Of a DNA stretch of 64,000 bases, positions 33,960 through 46,792 are shown in pieces. Positions within the stretch are counted from its first letter, which is position 1. Each line of letters starts with the position of its first letter. The notes beneath the pieces were generated by a model that was given only the letters and a program-made list of their open reading frames with translations, searched no databases and was not told the origin of the DNA. Source of the stretch: Alnus glutinosa (taxonomy: Eukaryota > Streptophyta > Magnoliopsida > Fagales > Betulaceae); NCBI RefSeq assembly GCF_958979055.1, contig NC_084896.1, forward strand, positions 26,150,001 to 26,214,000. Reading direction: 5' to 3'. Made by a program: the position numbers and the translations under genes.

Positions 33960-35190
33960 GAAGTGAGAAGGCCGGCTTTGTGTTCGCTTTTTACAGCACT
34001 TTTTCTTTTTCTTTTTTGTATGGCTCAGCATTTTTATAGCATTTGTTTAATTGGCTAAGTTTAGGTGGATATGGGGCACCATTCTGGGTATATGAAACTA
34101 TGGAAGATGCCTTTTTTCTGTTTGTTCCTGTGATAAATCATCTAAAAGATCTCCTGGCCGGAATTTGATTTCCCTACTTTTTTTGGCCTTTCTCGGTAAA
34201 TCCTGCCATATCCCTCGAGTTTTGGCCTCACACTACAGCATACAACTTGACTTTGGTGGTCAAATCACACCTTTTCTGAAGCGGGCAAATGCAATGCACG
34301 CAAGCTAGAAAGCTTGGTAGATATTTAGGTCTTTGCGCGCAGTTGATCTCAATGGCTGCCTTTAAGATTCTTCAGGGATCTTTGAGAGTATTGGCTTTGG
34401 AAAAGAAACTTGGAAACTTATCCCAGGGATGTTGTGGATGATGAGGTGAGAGAACCCTTTGACAGAACATGTTACCATCTTAAGTGCACATGTGTATATA
34501 AGCTCTTTAACATCATTTACTTGTAAGATAGTTTTTAAGGGTGAATTATACTTAATATTTATGTCATTTGGTATAAGAGACAGCCATCACGTCGTGTATT
34601 ATATCAAATGGATTAACGTGCCGCTTTATAGTTGAATCTGGATTAAAATGTCTTGGTACCGATGATAAAATTCATTGAGCCTTACTCTTCCACAAAAGAC
34701 ACATTAAGTTAAGATGTTTGTTAAAGGTTTATAAAGCCCACAACTCAAGAATACCTTGGTAATGTGGGACTTTTAATACACTTCCTCACGTATGACACTA
34801 TTGTCTAAACACGTGTATAGCGAGAGGGAAGGCCTAACATTTTCCAAGGCCTTAAAGCTCTAATACCATGTTAAAGTTTTTTGAGTCTTGCTCATCCTCA
34901 AAATGCGCCTCAAGAGAAGAGGTTTGCTCAAGGCTTATAAAGCCCACAAACCGGACATACCTTTGCAATGTCTTAACAACGGATACTATCTGATAAGTAT
35001 TGATGACTTCAAATGTTTAAGAAAGAGATAACTTCAAATGCAAAAGACCATCTGTACTAAATGCCATAACTCCATAAGGTGAATATATGCTAATCTATGT
35101 AGAAATCAGGCACTTTTCCTATGGCCAGTAATGATACACCAGATGTTAGCAGGAATTGTTCTTCTTCGACCATAAGAGGACGAGCCGTGC
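33960..35190. repeat. Probable LTR-type repeat fragments (34650-34980) in unassigned DNA
   Basis: Two diverged copies of a segment with the words aaggtttataaagcccacaa and accttggtaatgt occur near 34725 and 34948. Between them aagctctaataccatgtt reads on the minus strand as TGGTATTAGAGC, like a primer-binding site next to an LTR. No internal domain was seen. The rest of the span is unassigned. Confidence 0.35.
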
Positions 35191-35221
35191 TTGACCAACA
35201 TTACTTTCAAGTGGATAACCT

Positions 35222-35223
35222 TA

Positions 35224-35263
<40 letters not shown>
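35222..35263. repeat. TA microsatellite
   Basis: A run of about 20 TA units with one interruption. Confidence 0.85.
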
Positions 35264-35268
<5 letters not shown>

Positions 35269-35640
35269 GCTTTTTCCATTTGTACGTCTGATCGATCTCT
35301 ACTTTACATTTTAAGGCCATCATTTCTCCACATATTATCATGTATTTTGAACAGAGACTACTTTTTATGCATTTAGGATTGGAAATTTTCTTTTTGATAA
35401 GCATGAATGGGCCATACTTTATAGAAGGAACAGATTATAAAGAGCTTCCTTGCTATAAGCCTTTTTGGATTGATATTTGCAGCAAAATTTTCTTAGAAAT
35501 TTTTGATTCTTATTATGTTGGTTAAACTTATATGCTACTTTACCCCAAAAGTTAATTTGCTATGTTATTAGATAACTTGATGTTACTTAGGAAAGGCTTA
35601 AATCACATAAGACTTCAACAAATTAAATGGATGGTGATGT

Positions 35641-35830
35641 AGCCAGGATGGAACTAAATTGTGGCCAGGGGCCATGGCCCTCCTGGTTTTCAAATTTTTT
35701 CTTCATAAAATGTTATTAAGTTATAAATATAGGCTTAAAAATTAGGCTTCATTCCTATTAAAATTAAACTTGACCCTTCATTAATACTGTGACCTTGCGA
35801 AAAATCTAGTTCGATCCTGAATGTAGGGGT
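35641..35830. repeat. Dispersed repeat with GGCCATGGCCC core, copy 1
   Basis: The words ggggccatggccctcctggtt, aaaatgttattaagtt and acccttcattaatactgtg match the repeat block at 38981-39370, so they are one family. The ends resemble hAT-type MITEs such as the one at 24876. Confidence 0.5.
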
Positions 35831-36260
35831 AGCAATTCGTGTTTGTATGTTAGGTTCAGGTCGTGTCGATCGATGCATATTTATAAGACTATATATAACC
35901 ACCAACCCCTTTAATTAAACGGGTTGGTCAGACCTCTCGTTCTTAACCCCTTAATTTTGTATTAGATTTGTGTCAGGTTTTTAAGCCGTATATCGAGTTC
36001 AGATCGTATCGAAATATGTGCATAATAAAAATATACAGATCCATCAACGCTTGAGTTTAAATAAAATTAAAAAGTTGTGTAAAAAATTATGAGCCACAGG
36101 TAAATGTAGATATGCATGTGTAGTGATGTGCAGTGAAGCAAGGAACAGCATGTTGGGGGTGAGTGCTCAAGTGTTAGGGTGTTAGGTCACAGTCATTATG
36201 TGGAAAAGTGACGCCGAGGGCATCTAAGGAATCATGCATGTTGAATTATGAAGGAGAAGG

Positions 36261-36475
36261 ATGGCTCGATCAGTGCCGTACTGCAGTGGCCTTTCTCTGA
36301 GCAATCTCTTTGGAAATCTAATGGGAGATTCGTACTTACCTGTTTGGCAGTTTGCCAATCGAGTCTCCAGCTCCAATCATAGCTCAACACAAACAAAGCC
36401 ATCATTTCTAGCACCAAGAAAAGGAAAAAAGAGATGCAACTCTGGATGGCCAAAATTGGTTCATTTTGATTCCAG
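36261..36475 (+). other. Possible orphan first exon, unknown protein
   Basis: From ATG 36261 the frame encodes about 72 residues (MARSVPYCSGLSLSNLFGNL, later VWQFANRVSSSN and PSFLAPRKGKKRC, ending FDSR) before an in-frame GT donor (TTCCAG|gtatct). Composition is Ser- and basic-rich with few acidic residues, like an N-terminal targeting region. I recognise no family and found no following exon before the LINE at 37355. It may be a truncated gene or a chance frame. Confidence 0.25.
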
Positions 36476-37354
36476 GTATCTTTGTGTGGGAGTACGTAGG
36501 ACCCCTGAGACGATAGATTTTGGATTTTTGTATATATCCTCCTCATATTTCTTATATGCTTGTTTTAACTTACATATATATTTTGTTCCAAGAGTATAAC
36601 AATCAAAACTGTTAAAGGAAGAAAATCTGAGCAAAGAATTAAGTAAAGTAAGCCTCCTTCCTTTCTTGGCCTAAAAATAACATCCCAAGCCACTTTTGTA
36701 TCAAAAGTTTTGAGTTTAATTAGTCTACTTCTACAAAAAGGATATGAGGACCGATCTGTTCCACTTGCTTAACAACACCCTCAAGAGTAAAATATTGGCT
36801 CTATCCAACCCAAGGCCCATCCTCCCATTCATTGGTTGACCGTACAGCTTCCGTGTCGCTCCATTCTCGAGGGCCAATCTCTGTCTGACTTGAAGAAAAA
36901 CCTTCGCACGCCTCCGTTACCAGTAATGTTTACTCACCTACAAATCAATTGAGGAATGAAACTCCAACCAAAAATTCCATCGCTCACCTATCGAGCTTAT
37001 AGAAAAAATGATAACATCTTCCTTTTACTTTCTTGTATAAATACCCTATGGTATCATAACAGGGTATTTATACATAATAGTAATGGAAAAGAAGAAAGGA
37101 TAATTTTACTTGAATTTATTATTACTATTATTATTATTTACTTTTTATTTTATTTTTATCCTAATGGAGGATTAGGTAAGCAGGATACAACATGTAGAAT
37201 AAAATTGATTTGATCCCATTTTCAGAGTTTCCCAGAAAAGACAAGAGTTGCCCTAATCATTTAAGAGAGATGGAGAGGAGAAGGAAAAAGTGGATGGCAT
37301 AGATATCTTGATAGAATGATGAGGAGTGATGTATAACTGTGTAAGCTGCATCTT

Positions 37355-38297
37355 CTTTTTTTTTTTTTTTTTTTTTTTAGATACTTGAAAACGAAATTAC
37401 AAGCTAAAGCCTCGACATACCAAAGCTTAAATAGAAACAAACTCAGAACAAGACATAATAAATAAGCATCTAAGACAATAAAGAACTAATGGAAAGGAGG
37501 ATCCTTCCCACTAACTATTTGGATTGATGGAATAGGGGGTGGATAAATGGGAATGCTGCCAGCTTTGACCATGGCTGCGGCCCAATGTGCTACATAGTGA
37601 GCACAGAAGTTTGCACTTCTATTGACCTTCCTTGCTGACCAGGATGAATCAGCTGGGATAGAGTCAATGGTATTGTGAATAACAGAAGAGATTCGCCAAT
37701 CTTGTGAAATATCTGGATGTTGAAGAGCTAGAATAACAATCTGAGAATCTCCTTCCAAAATAAAACTTTGGATATTTAGAGAATTAGCCAAAGAAACAGC
37801 AAGATTTGCTACTAAAGCTTCACCTTCATTTGGTTGACATGGAGAATTTGTCTTGGTGTGTATCTTGATGATATGTCCCAGATGATTCCGACATACTGCA
37901 GCTTGTGTAGAAAAAGTATCTCTAATGGCCGTATCAAAATTGATCTTGAAGCATTGAGGTGGTGGAGGAATCCACTTTTCTTCAATTTGTTGGGAAATTG
38001 ATTTCCAAGCCACCATATGTTCTTGTGAAACTTTTAAAATCTTCCTAGACAACTGGAGTGCATCAAAGGAAAGATTCTCATGATAAGCCTTGTTGCGAGA
38101 AGACCAAAGAGTATCACATGTTACTGATGCAAAAATTTGGAAACGATGATGATCTTCTTTCGGAATGTTGAGATTCAATCCAGGTGAGATAAGTACTTTA
38201 ATCCAATCCAACATATTGGTAAAATGGAAAGCCGTTGAGTCAATTGGCCAGTAGGAATGTCGCCATATTACTCTTGCAAAAATGCAATTAAAAAATA
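37355..38297 (-). mobile_element. 5'-truncated LINE with RNase H domain and 12-bp duplication
   Basis: The minus-strand frame from about 38290 to 37486 is open. It starts in the zinc-knuckle region (IFARVIWRHSYWPIDSTAF) and continues into an RNase H domain with the acidic residues in KINFDTAIRD, NEGEALVANLA and LEGDSQIVI, plus the late His region SANFCAHYVAHWA. The T-run at about 37356-37378 is the A-tail on the minus strand. The flanks AAGCTGCATCTT at 37343-37354 and 38298-38309 are identical. The intact frame and perfect duplication indicate a fairly recent insertion. Its host-like domain could mislead gene finders. Confidence 0.88.
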
Positions 38298-38980
38298 AAG
38301 CTGCATCTTTTCGATTGTATGGATATATACATATATAAAACTTGTAATCATTGAGCTCTCATAAGATGCTCAGAGTATTACAGTTTTTATTATAATTTTA
38401 CACGTAAATGTTATGTGAACCGATACATATTAGTTTATATTTTATTAATTGACGTGACACGTATCACATAGACTATTACATTAATTTGTAAGTATATATA
38501 ATAAATATTATATAAATTATCATGTGAGAATTCAGATATAGTAAATAGAAGTTAATGGAGACACATGCATCTTGAACATGATTGCAAATCATAAAGCTTA
38601 TCAGTCATCTTGAACATGATTCATGGCAACGCTTTCCCAAAAAAAATAGTACTCCTACATCCCATTCTCCTTTTCAAAAGTGCCACTGAAAAGGAAAAGG
38701 AGGAATGTTCTCTTAAAACAAGGATAATGCTAGTCCTTATTTCACTTGAAATAATAACGAGTCATTTTAATAAAATTATTAAAATGATTTTATGGTTAAA
38801 ATTTTATTTTAATATATCTAACGGTATATATAATATTGTTACGTCATTTAAAATTTTTAAGAATATATATCAATTTAATAGATTAAATTGAAAAGGAAAT
38901 TGCGAGTTCATTTGCATGTTGCCTATGTCTCCACTAATATAGCCCATGTGTTTGGAATCTGAAAAGTCATGTTAATATGT

Positions 38981-39370
38981 GACATATGCATGCACCCAAC
39001 CAGAGACGGACCCATGCATAGACCAAGAGGGGCCATGGACCCCTTGGTTTTTAAATTTTCTTTTAAAATAGTTTTATTAAGTTAAAAATTTGTGACATGC
39101 ACCTAACCAGAGATAGACCAAGGAGGGCCATGGCCCCCTTGGTTTTTAAATTTTCTTTTAAAATATTTTTATTAAGTTAAAATATGTGACATGCACCTAA
39201 CCAGAGATAGACCAAGGAGGGCCATGGCTCTCCTTGGTTTTTAAATTTTCTTTTAAAATATTTTTATTTATATATATATAGGCCCTAAAATTAGGTTTAG
39301 CCCTTACTAAAAATAAATTAAATTTAACCCCTCATTCATACTTTGGTCCTTCCAAATGAAAAATCTTGAC
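38981..39370. repeat. 94-bp tandem repeat (three units) with GGCCATGGCCC core
   Basis: Units start at about 38981, 39094 and 39188. Units 2 and 3 have a 94-bp period and near-identical words (catgcacctaaccagagata, ccaaggagggccatggc); unit 1 is longer and more diverged. The block ends in sequence shared with 35641-35830, so an element of that family has expanded its left part in tandem. Confidence 0.75.
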
Positions 39371-42300
39371 TCCGTCCTACACCCAACCTATCAATCATAC
39401 AAGTAATACATATTGTAATTCACTGCATGCCATGGCAGCATAATTATTTGTTTTAAAAGGAAAGTATGCCATGAATGACCAAATCCAAGTGAGTAATTAA
39501 AGAAGGTAATTTATTTTTGTTTGTTAACAAATTGAGTACTCCTTCCACTCAAGCCAAAGAATGTGTGCTATAAAAGCATATAGATAAAGAAAATTAGAAA
39601 AGAATAAAAAGAGACTTCAATCTATAAGGTCTTCCATGAACATGCATGCATGACTCAAATGCATTTTTGAAGTTTTTCACATTCTGACTAAGCATGGCCA
39701 AATTATGTATGTGTGCTTGCTTTCTTTTATGGGTAACTTTGCCACATTGTATGAAGATATGGCCACTTTTTTTTTCTTTTTTTTTTTTTGCACTGAAAAG
39801 TTAAAACCCAATAATCACTAATATATCTTCTTTAGGAATACTTGACCCATTATACTTCACTCTTCACACACGAGCGAATGAAGGATAGTAGCACTTTTTT
39901 TTTTTTTTTAACAGGAAAACCGATCTTCATTGATATATCAAACGCCCAAAGGCAAATACAATGAATAGAGGTACAAAACTCCCTACACGCTAAGCCAGAA
40001 AAAATTCTGACTTGGGTGCTGCCTACAAAATACCAAATATTACAGGAATAGACATATGAGCCACTCTTTAACAATAAAGCGCCACAACAAAGGAAATAGG
40101 CTGATCTAGTTATCAAGCCATTAAAAGTCCAATAATATCTGAAAATTTAACAGACAGACTTGCAAAAACCATACTAAAACACCGAAAAACCAAAACAGAA
40201 AACACCAAATCACAAATCTGGCGTCGGGGGAGATTGCCGTCACCAAAGAAGGTACGTGTAGACCACGCGCCGTCCCTAGGAACCCCACTGCAGTAGGCAG
40301 CCGCTAGAAACCACCGAACACCACCGGCCACAACCTGGAAGACGGAACGTGGCCCACACGCATGGTTGCCCAAGGAGAAGTGATGAGTGCAAAATATTGT
40401 ATAATTGAGCCCCTTAATTTATATTTGTTAAACCCTTAGTTTTGTTATATTCTAATACTTTTTGTTAGTTTTGGTATTTTAGTGTTTTGCAGGTCTTTGA
40501 GAAATAATGTCTTTATTTTTGTGGAATTGACATAAAGATGCAAGGAAGGTCCAAATCAATTTTATCTCTAGACTTGTGGAGACCAAATCAAGCATCCTCC
40601 ATAATGGGCAGCAGCTCTACACGTTATTGGCAAAAAGGTTTTGGAAGAAAATCCTTCAAATTCCAAGATTTTAATGAAGTGGCAAAATCCTTTATTTATG
40701 GAAAGAATCCAGATTGAGCACGTCACTTTATTTTCATCATAACTTTCGGTTCAAGAATTGGATTGCGTTGAATTTGGTGGCGTTGGAAAGCTAATAAAAA
40801 ATTCAACAAATAAGTCAGAAATATGTTTTTCCTATTTCGGACTTTTACTATGCTCAAATTGCCCCGCAATAAAAGAGCACAAATCTGTGCGAATATGGAG
40901 TCTTTTTCCTACTTGGATTAGAATTTCAAAGGATGTGAATGAGTAGGGGACCATATCATGCAGATTTTCTTTCCAAAGCAAATGTCTTTCATGCACAAGT
41001 TGTTTTCTTTCCATATACTTCTGGTGATGAACGTGTGGAGCACAAATCAGATTGACATGTCATAATTTCTTTCCATAATTTTTACCAAGACACATGGATT
41101 CAAGATCTGATTTATTTCCATCCTTGGGCTACTGTGCAATTAATGCAAGATGTGATTCTTTCCTTAGCTAGACCACCAAGAGAGTACCAAAAAGACCTTG
41201 CAAGCTCTTTAAATACCATGCTTTGTTCTTCCGAAAAAGAGGAGAGGAGCAAAGGAGCACAAAAGAGCATAGAGACGCCAAGTTGGAATTTTATTTTCTT
41301 TGTTTTTAATTTATGTTTAGTACTTTAATTATAGAATTTATTTTCATAAACATGAGTGGCTAAACCTCTAGCTAGGGTTAGAGGTGAAGCCTAGTATTTT
41401 TATTATGTGTTCTTGAGACCATGTTGTTTGTTCTTCATAGATGAATGATTAAATTTTGGGGATGATTTTTTATTTGAGAGTAATTTAATGGGACAAGTTT
41501 ATTTTGATTCCTTATGATTTTTATTTTTATCAAATGCTTACTTTATTTGATTTGATATGATTTGAAAATATATGGAATGCTTAATTTATTGTTTCATGTT
41601 TTTGAAATCAAATTCTCAATCAACCCATATTTAATCTATTTTATATTTTTCTTATGTCTCATGAATATGTAATAAAATACTAGGTGGATCCTTGAAACCC
41701 TAGTCTTTTCCAATATTATCTTCAAAATCAAATTTATTTATTTTATTTTTATAGTTTACTTTTTAATTTAAATTATATTCCTCTGCTCCACTTTCAAGTG
41801 GAAACCAAAAGCAAAAATTCCTATTTTTATTTTTATTTTTCTTTTCTGCAAAATAGTAAGAATTATTCTCTCGTGTCTAATCATTCCTTGTGGATCGACC
41901 TCGGACTTACCGTGATTTATTACTTGCGAAAACCTACACTTGGGTTTGCACCCTTTGTGGTCCAACAAGTTTTTGGCGTCGTTGCCGGGGAGTGCATTTA
42001 AGACACTGAGTTTAATTGTTATTATTTTTAATTTTATTTTGTTTTCTTTTTTTAACAGGTACCAACTGTCTAATCATTACCGCTGAGAAATTCAAGGGAG
42101 ATTTATCTTTGGAAAAGAGCGAAGGCATCATAAAGTCTCCAGGTGATATTGTTCTACTTTGTAGCATATTGAGTTAATTTTTTGTGTATGAGCGTTTGGC
42201 AACGCGATTACACAAAAAGACTTAGAAAGGTAGAATTTGATATTTTTCCTATAGAGTTGCATAATTCTGAGTTAGAGTTTTTTAACGACTCTATAGACAT

Positions 42301-42378
42301 GGTTGATGATGAAGGGAGTAACCATGAGGATGAATTTGAAAACCAAGCGACCAACCTGTCAAAAGCCTTAGAGACTAT

Positions 42379-43950
42379 TTGCAACCCACTAGGTCAAGTA
42401 CCCCTTCCTGTGTGGCGGTCCCCGCCAATACAGGAAATTTTGACATTAAACCTGGGGTAGTCCAATTGTTACCTAAGTTTCGTGGGCTTGATTCTGAAAA
42501 CCCATACATGCATCTCAAGGAATTTGATATGGTTTGTGCTATGCATCTTAGTAATCTTGATGATGTTGTTAAGCTGACATTGTTCCAATTTTCTTTGACT
42601 GAGAAAGCCAGATATTGGCTGCACACCCTAAGGCCTAGAACAATAGGGATATGGCAAGAGATGACCAAGGAATTTTTGAAAAAGTTTTTCCCAACTCATA
42701 AGACCAATACCTTGAGAAGGAGCATCATGAATTTTGCCATGAAAGAAAATGAAACATTTTTTCAATTCTGGGAATGGTTTAAAGAACTTTTACTCTCATG
42801 CCCACATCATGGGTATGAAACATGGCGGGTGATAAGTTTTTTTTATGATGGTTTGACTTCCAACATGAGGCAATTTGTGGAGATGATGTGTAATGGTGAG
42901 TTTATGAACAAAGCACCCGATGAAGCTTGGGATTATTTTGATCTCTTGGCCGAAAATGCTCAAGTCTGGGACACAATAGAGAGGACTGATAAGGCAAAAC
43001 CTGAACCTAGTTCTAGGGGAGGTTTATATCACATTAAAGCAAATGAGGATATGAGTACTCGTATTGCTACATTGACAAGGAAGGTGGAGGCATTAGAGTT
43101 GAGCAAAGTGGGTGTGACTAAGAATCCCAAACCAATTGAGATTAGCTGTGAGATTTGTGAGGCTAATGTGCATTTGACCAAGGATTGTCCCACAATCCCT
43201 GCTTTCAAAGAGGTGTTGCATGAACAGGCCAATGCGGCCAATGCATATCAAAGACCATTCAATTCACCCTATTATGAGACGTATAATCCTAACTGGCGAA
43301 ATCACCCGAATTTTAGTTGGAGAAATGGTCAATCTGCAAATGAACCTCAAGGATCTTCTTCTCATGCGCCTTATGTGCCACCACATAAGCAAACCCTGGA
43401 GGAAACATTGCAAGCTTTCATGCAAAGCCAAAATCAGATCAATCAAGAGTTGAGAAATGCAGTTGGCAGAATTGAGTCTCAGTTGAATGTGAGAGAGAAA
43501 GGAAAGTTTCCAGCCCAACCTGAACCTAACCCAAGGACTCGAGTTGGGGTAAATGAAGCCAACAATACTCAAGTGGAACATGCCAAGTCTGTCACTATCC
43601 TTAGGAGTGAAAAGGTGGTTAATAAAGAGGTCCCAACAAAAGTTTCACCACCTAAGAGAGATTTAGAAACCAAGGAAGATGACAAGCCTAGTAAGGGTGG
43701 AGATATTGTGGAGAAAGTGTATGAGCATGTTGCCCCATTTCCCCAAAGGTTGCTTGCACCTAAAAAGGGAACAGAAAATCAAGATATTTTGGAGGTGTTC
43801 AAGCAAGTGAAAATAAACATTCCTTTGTTAGATGCTATAAAACAAATTCCTTCATATGCAAAATTTTTGAATGATCTTTGCACAGTCAAGCAAAAGCTTT
43901 TTGTTCGCAAGAAGGCATTTTTAATAGAGCAAGTAAGTGCTATAATTTAG
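42379..43950 (+). pseudogene. Retrotransposon gag polyprotein
   Basis: A 523-codon frame shows a plant Ty3/gypsy gag: FRGLDSENPYMHLKEFDMVC, FSLTEKARYWLHTLRP, MTKEFLKKFFPTHKTNTLRR, a zinc-knuckle-like CEICEANVHLTKDC, and a region before protease (KINIPLLDAIKQIPSYAKF). The start is probably further upstream in another frame (42182-42460), implying a frameshift. The stop at 43948 breaks gag from protease. Confidence 0.85.
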
Positions 43951-45149
43951 CAGAAAATTCCTTTGAAGCAGAAAGATCCTGGATCACCAACTATCCCATG
44001 CATCATTGGCAATTCTATGATTGATAAATCATTAATGGATTTAGGAGCAGGTGTAAATCTACTACCCTACACAGTTTATGAGTAGTTGGGCCTTGGGGAG
44101 TTAAAACCGACCAAAGTTGTTCTTCAACTTGCCGACTGATCTGTTGTTATACCAAGAGGGGTAGTAGAGGATGTTTTGGTGCAAGTGGATAAATTTTACT
44201 TTGGGTTAAATATATAAAAGCCCCCCAAACTACCACCCTTTCTCCGGATGGCCCTCCAAACTACCAATGCTTAGATTTTGGCCCCCCAAACTACCACTTT
44301 TTGATTTTTTGGCCCCATCCGTCTATTTATGCCGTTAATTCTAACTGAAATTGGACAAAAACCCGAAAATACCCCTCCCTTAACTGTGAGAATTTCAAAG
44401 TGTAGGAGGGGTATTTTCGGAATTCTGTTTAAAATTAACGGCATAAATGAACGGATGGGGCCAAAAAATCAGAAAGTGGTAGTTTGGGGGGCCAGAATCT
44501 AAGCATTGGTAGTTTGGGGGGCCATCCGGAGAAAGGGTGGTAGTTTGGGGGGCTTTTATATATTTAACCCTTTTACTTTCCTGTGGATTTTATTGTTTTA
44601 GATACAAAGCCTATTTCACATTCTAACATTGCCGTTCCTATCATTTTGGGACGACCATTTTTGGCTATTTCTAACGCTTTGATTAATTGCAGGAATGGAA
44701 TCATGAAGCTTACATTTGGAAATGTGACCGTTGAGTTGAACATCTTCAACAATTGTAAACAACCAGGCATTGATGATGATGCGGAGATCCTTGAAGAGGA
44801 CATGATCCAAACCTTGGTGGAAGATAAGTTTTCTCACTCTAGGTTTTTTGATCCTATAGAGGTATGCTTACTAAATCTAGAGAGTGATGATATAGAAGTG
44901 GAAAGAGCTCATGTTGTTCTAAATGCTGATCTAGTGATGGACACTAATGGATGGAACTCATGTTTCGAGGACTTGCATGCACCCATTAAAACTCATCCAT
45001 CTAGTGTCAAAGCATCAATAACTGAAAGCTTAAAAAATGGTAATGTTTCTAAAGAAAAATATTTGAAGCCATTTTATGAAGATTTAGAGCCAATAGATGA
45101 GTCTTGTGAGTTGGAGGATCCTGTTTATCGGGATTTGCCAAACACATGA
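43951..45149 (+). pseudogene. Retrotransposon protease region, interrupted by a MITE
   Basis: The gag frame's continuation carries GSPTIPCIIGNSMIDKSL and the aspartic protease-like DLGAGVNLLPY. Stops (a TAG and a TGA) then appear, and the reading is split by the 368-bp MITE at 44203-44570. It resumes with DFIVLDTKPISHSNIAVPII and LGRPFLAISNALI, and ends at 45149. The canonical motif in relatives is DLGASVNLLPY. It is inactive. Confidence 0.8.
44203..44570. mobile_element. Mutator-like MITE, 368 bp, perfect 9-bp duplication
   Basis: The termini GGGTTAAATATATAAAAG and CTTTTATATATTTAACCC are inverted, and the inverted arms continue through CCCCCCAAACTACCA / TGGTAGTTTGGGGGG for most of the element. 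Identical 9-bp flanks TTTTACTTT lie at 44194-44202 and 44571-44579, diagnostic of Mutator-like insertion. It inserted into the retrotransposon protease region, so it is younger than that element. Confidence 0.9.
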
Positions 45150-46501
45150 ATTCAATTTGTCATTATAATCAAAATGGATGTGTTGTAGTTTAGGTTGTTC
45201 TTGTTTTGTTTTGTGTGTTTTGTTTTCCTAATTTTTGCAGGCAATAAGTTTTCATCACTTCAAGGTACTCTTCCTAATATCTACTTTTTTATTTTATTTT
45301 GTTACATTAGAGACAATGTAAGTTTTAGGTTGGGGGAGATGCTTGATGCTTGATGTTTGTCGTTATTTTTGTGTTGCCTTTTTTTTTTTTTTTTTTCTTT
45401 TTTTATATTTCAAAAAAAAATGTTTGTTTATTTGTCTTTTTCGCTTTAAAAAAAAAATTTCCAAATTTTTTTTTGCTAGGTTGTTATTTGAGCATGATTA
45501 CATCGTAATTGTGGTTTATATGTCATTGGTTTGTTTAACATGTTGAACACTGCATGTCATTAATAATCTAAATCTTTTGACTCATTTGTTGGATTAGAGA
45601 GACTTCACTTGTTTGAATCATTTATCACAAGCACATTAGCATTGGGTCTGTGAGGTTTGAGCTTTGAATTGAGGAATGTGTGTCTTAAGATTTGTAGGAT
45701 GATTTGTTGATGAAACCTGGGCTTAAATTAAAAAAGAAAAAAAAAAGAAAAAAGAAAAAAGAAAAGAATAAAATCATCAGTTTGAGTTCTCATTGAGTAA
45801 ACGGGCCTCTTGCCTCACTAAGCTTTGAGTGTTCGCGTCAAAAGATGAGTAATTCAATTTGGTTGATTGTATGGCTAGTTTGACTTCGAAGCCTTTTTGA
45901 CTCGAGTAATTAAGCCCTTAGGAATGTTTCTACATCTAGTGCCCTAAAATCATCTGGTTTGGGTGTCACTGGCCCACCACTCGCTACATGGGTCAACTAG
46001 AAAGCTTAAGGGAGTCAGACATTGCACAACCTACAAAAAAAAAATCCTTTTTGATTTAAGCCTTGGTTGTTTCATCTAACATGATTCCTATGAATTTTGG
46101 GATACACATGCTTTGAGAAAAATTGAAACCTCACGAATCTATGTTAATCTCACTTTACACTTATTTGAGCATGAGTTGTCTCAATTTTCCAACTATGAGT
46201 TGAATGATTTTTGATGTCTTGATGATGTGAGTGTTGTTCAGTTTGTTAAACTTACTCATGATGTCTGAACCATGTGTTTGTGTGGATTCTTGTTTTTCAA
46301 CAACATAGTGTTTTAAAATGTTTGTGGGTATCATTCCTGGCAAACCCTCACGAGACTTAACTCGTCCACTAGGGAGTCCTAGGGGTTTAAAAGGCTTGTT
46401 GCATACGCTAAATGCAATCGTCTCTCCCACGACAGCGGATTTATGTTTTATGCTTTTATTTTACTTTTTATTTTGTTTTGCTAAGGGACTAGCAAAAATG
46501 T
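45150..46501 (+). other. Non-coding spacer of the LTR retrotransposon
   Basis: This contains the words acattagagacaatgtaag and gttgggggaga typical of the region after gag-pol in Athila/LARD-like elements, plus T-runs. No pol domain is present. Confidence 0.6.
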
Positions 46502-46792
46502 AAGGAAATAGTCTGATCTAGTTATCAAGCTATTAAAAGTCCAATAATATCTGAAAATTTAACAGACAGACTTGCAAAAACCACACTAAAACACCGAAAA
46601 ACCAAAACAGAAAACACCAAATCACAAATCTGGCGTCGGGGGAGATTGCCGTCGCCAGAGAAGGTACGTGTAGACCACGCGCCGTCCCTAGGAACCCCAC
46701 TGCAGTAGGCGGCCGCTAGGAACCACCGAACAACACCGGCCACGACCTGGAAGACAAAACGTGGCCCACAAGCATGGCTACCCAAGGAGAAG
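46502..46792. repeat. 291-bp direct repeat of 40090-40380
   Basis: This aligns end to end with 40090-40380 without length change and with about 14 substitutions, mostly transitions. It lies at the broken right end of the LTR retrotransposon and duplicates the retroposon sequence on the left side of that insertion. Confidence 0.9.

Larger units (their letters stand above)
40381..46501 (+). mobile_element. Ty3/gypsy (Athila/LARD-like) gag-protease element lacking pol and 3' LTR
   Basis: The 5' LTR runs from TGATGAGTGCAAAATATTG at 40381 to about 41967 (tccaaca). A tRNA-Asp-type primer-binding site, TGGCGTCGTTGCCGGGGA, is at 41974-41991. A gag-protease region follows. Reverse transcriptase, RNase H and integrase are absent. 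The end shows the usual pre-LTR words (gggactagcaaaaatgtaag), but the expected polypurine tract and 3' LTR are replaced by retroposon sequence at 46502. The element depends on others for mobility and now cannot transpose. Confidence 0.85.

Noticed and set aside
37486..38214. 242-codon frame as a host ribonuclease H gene
   Set aside because: The A-tail, 12-bp target duplication and LINE-type domain order show it is a truncated LINE.
43029..43581. Frames on the opposite strand and in other phases of gag
   Set aside because: They are shadows of the retrotransposon gag frame at 42379-43950.
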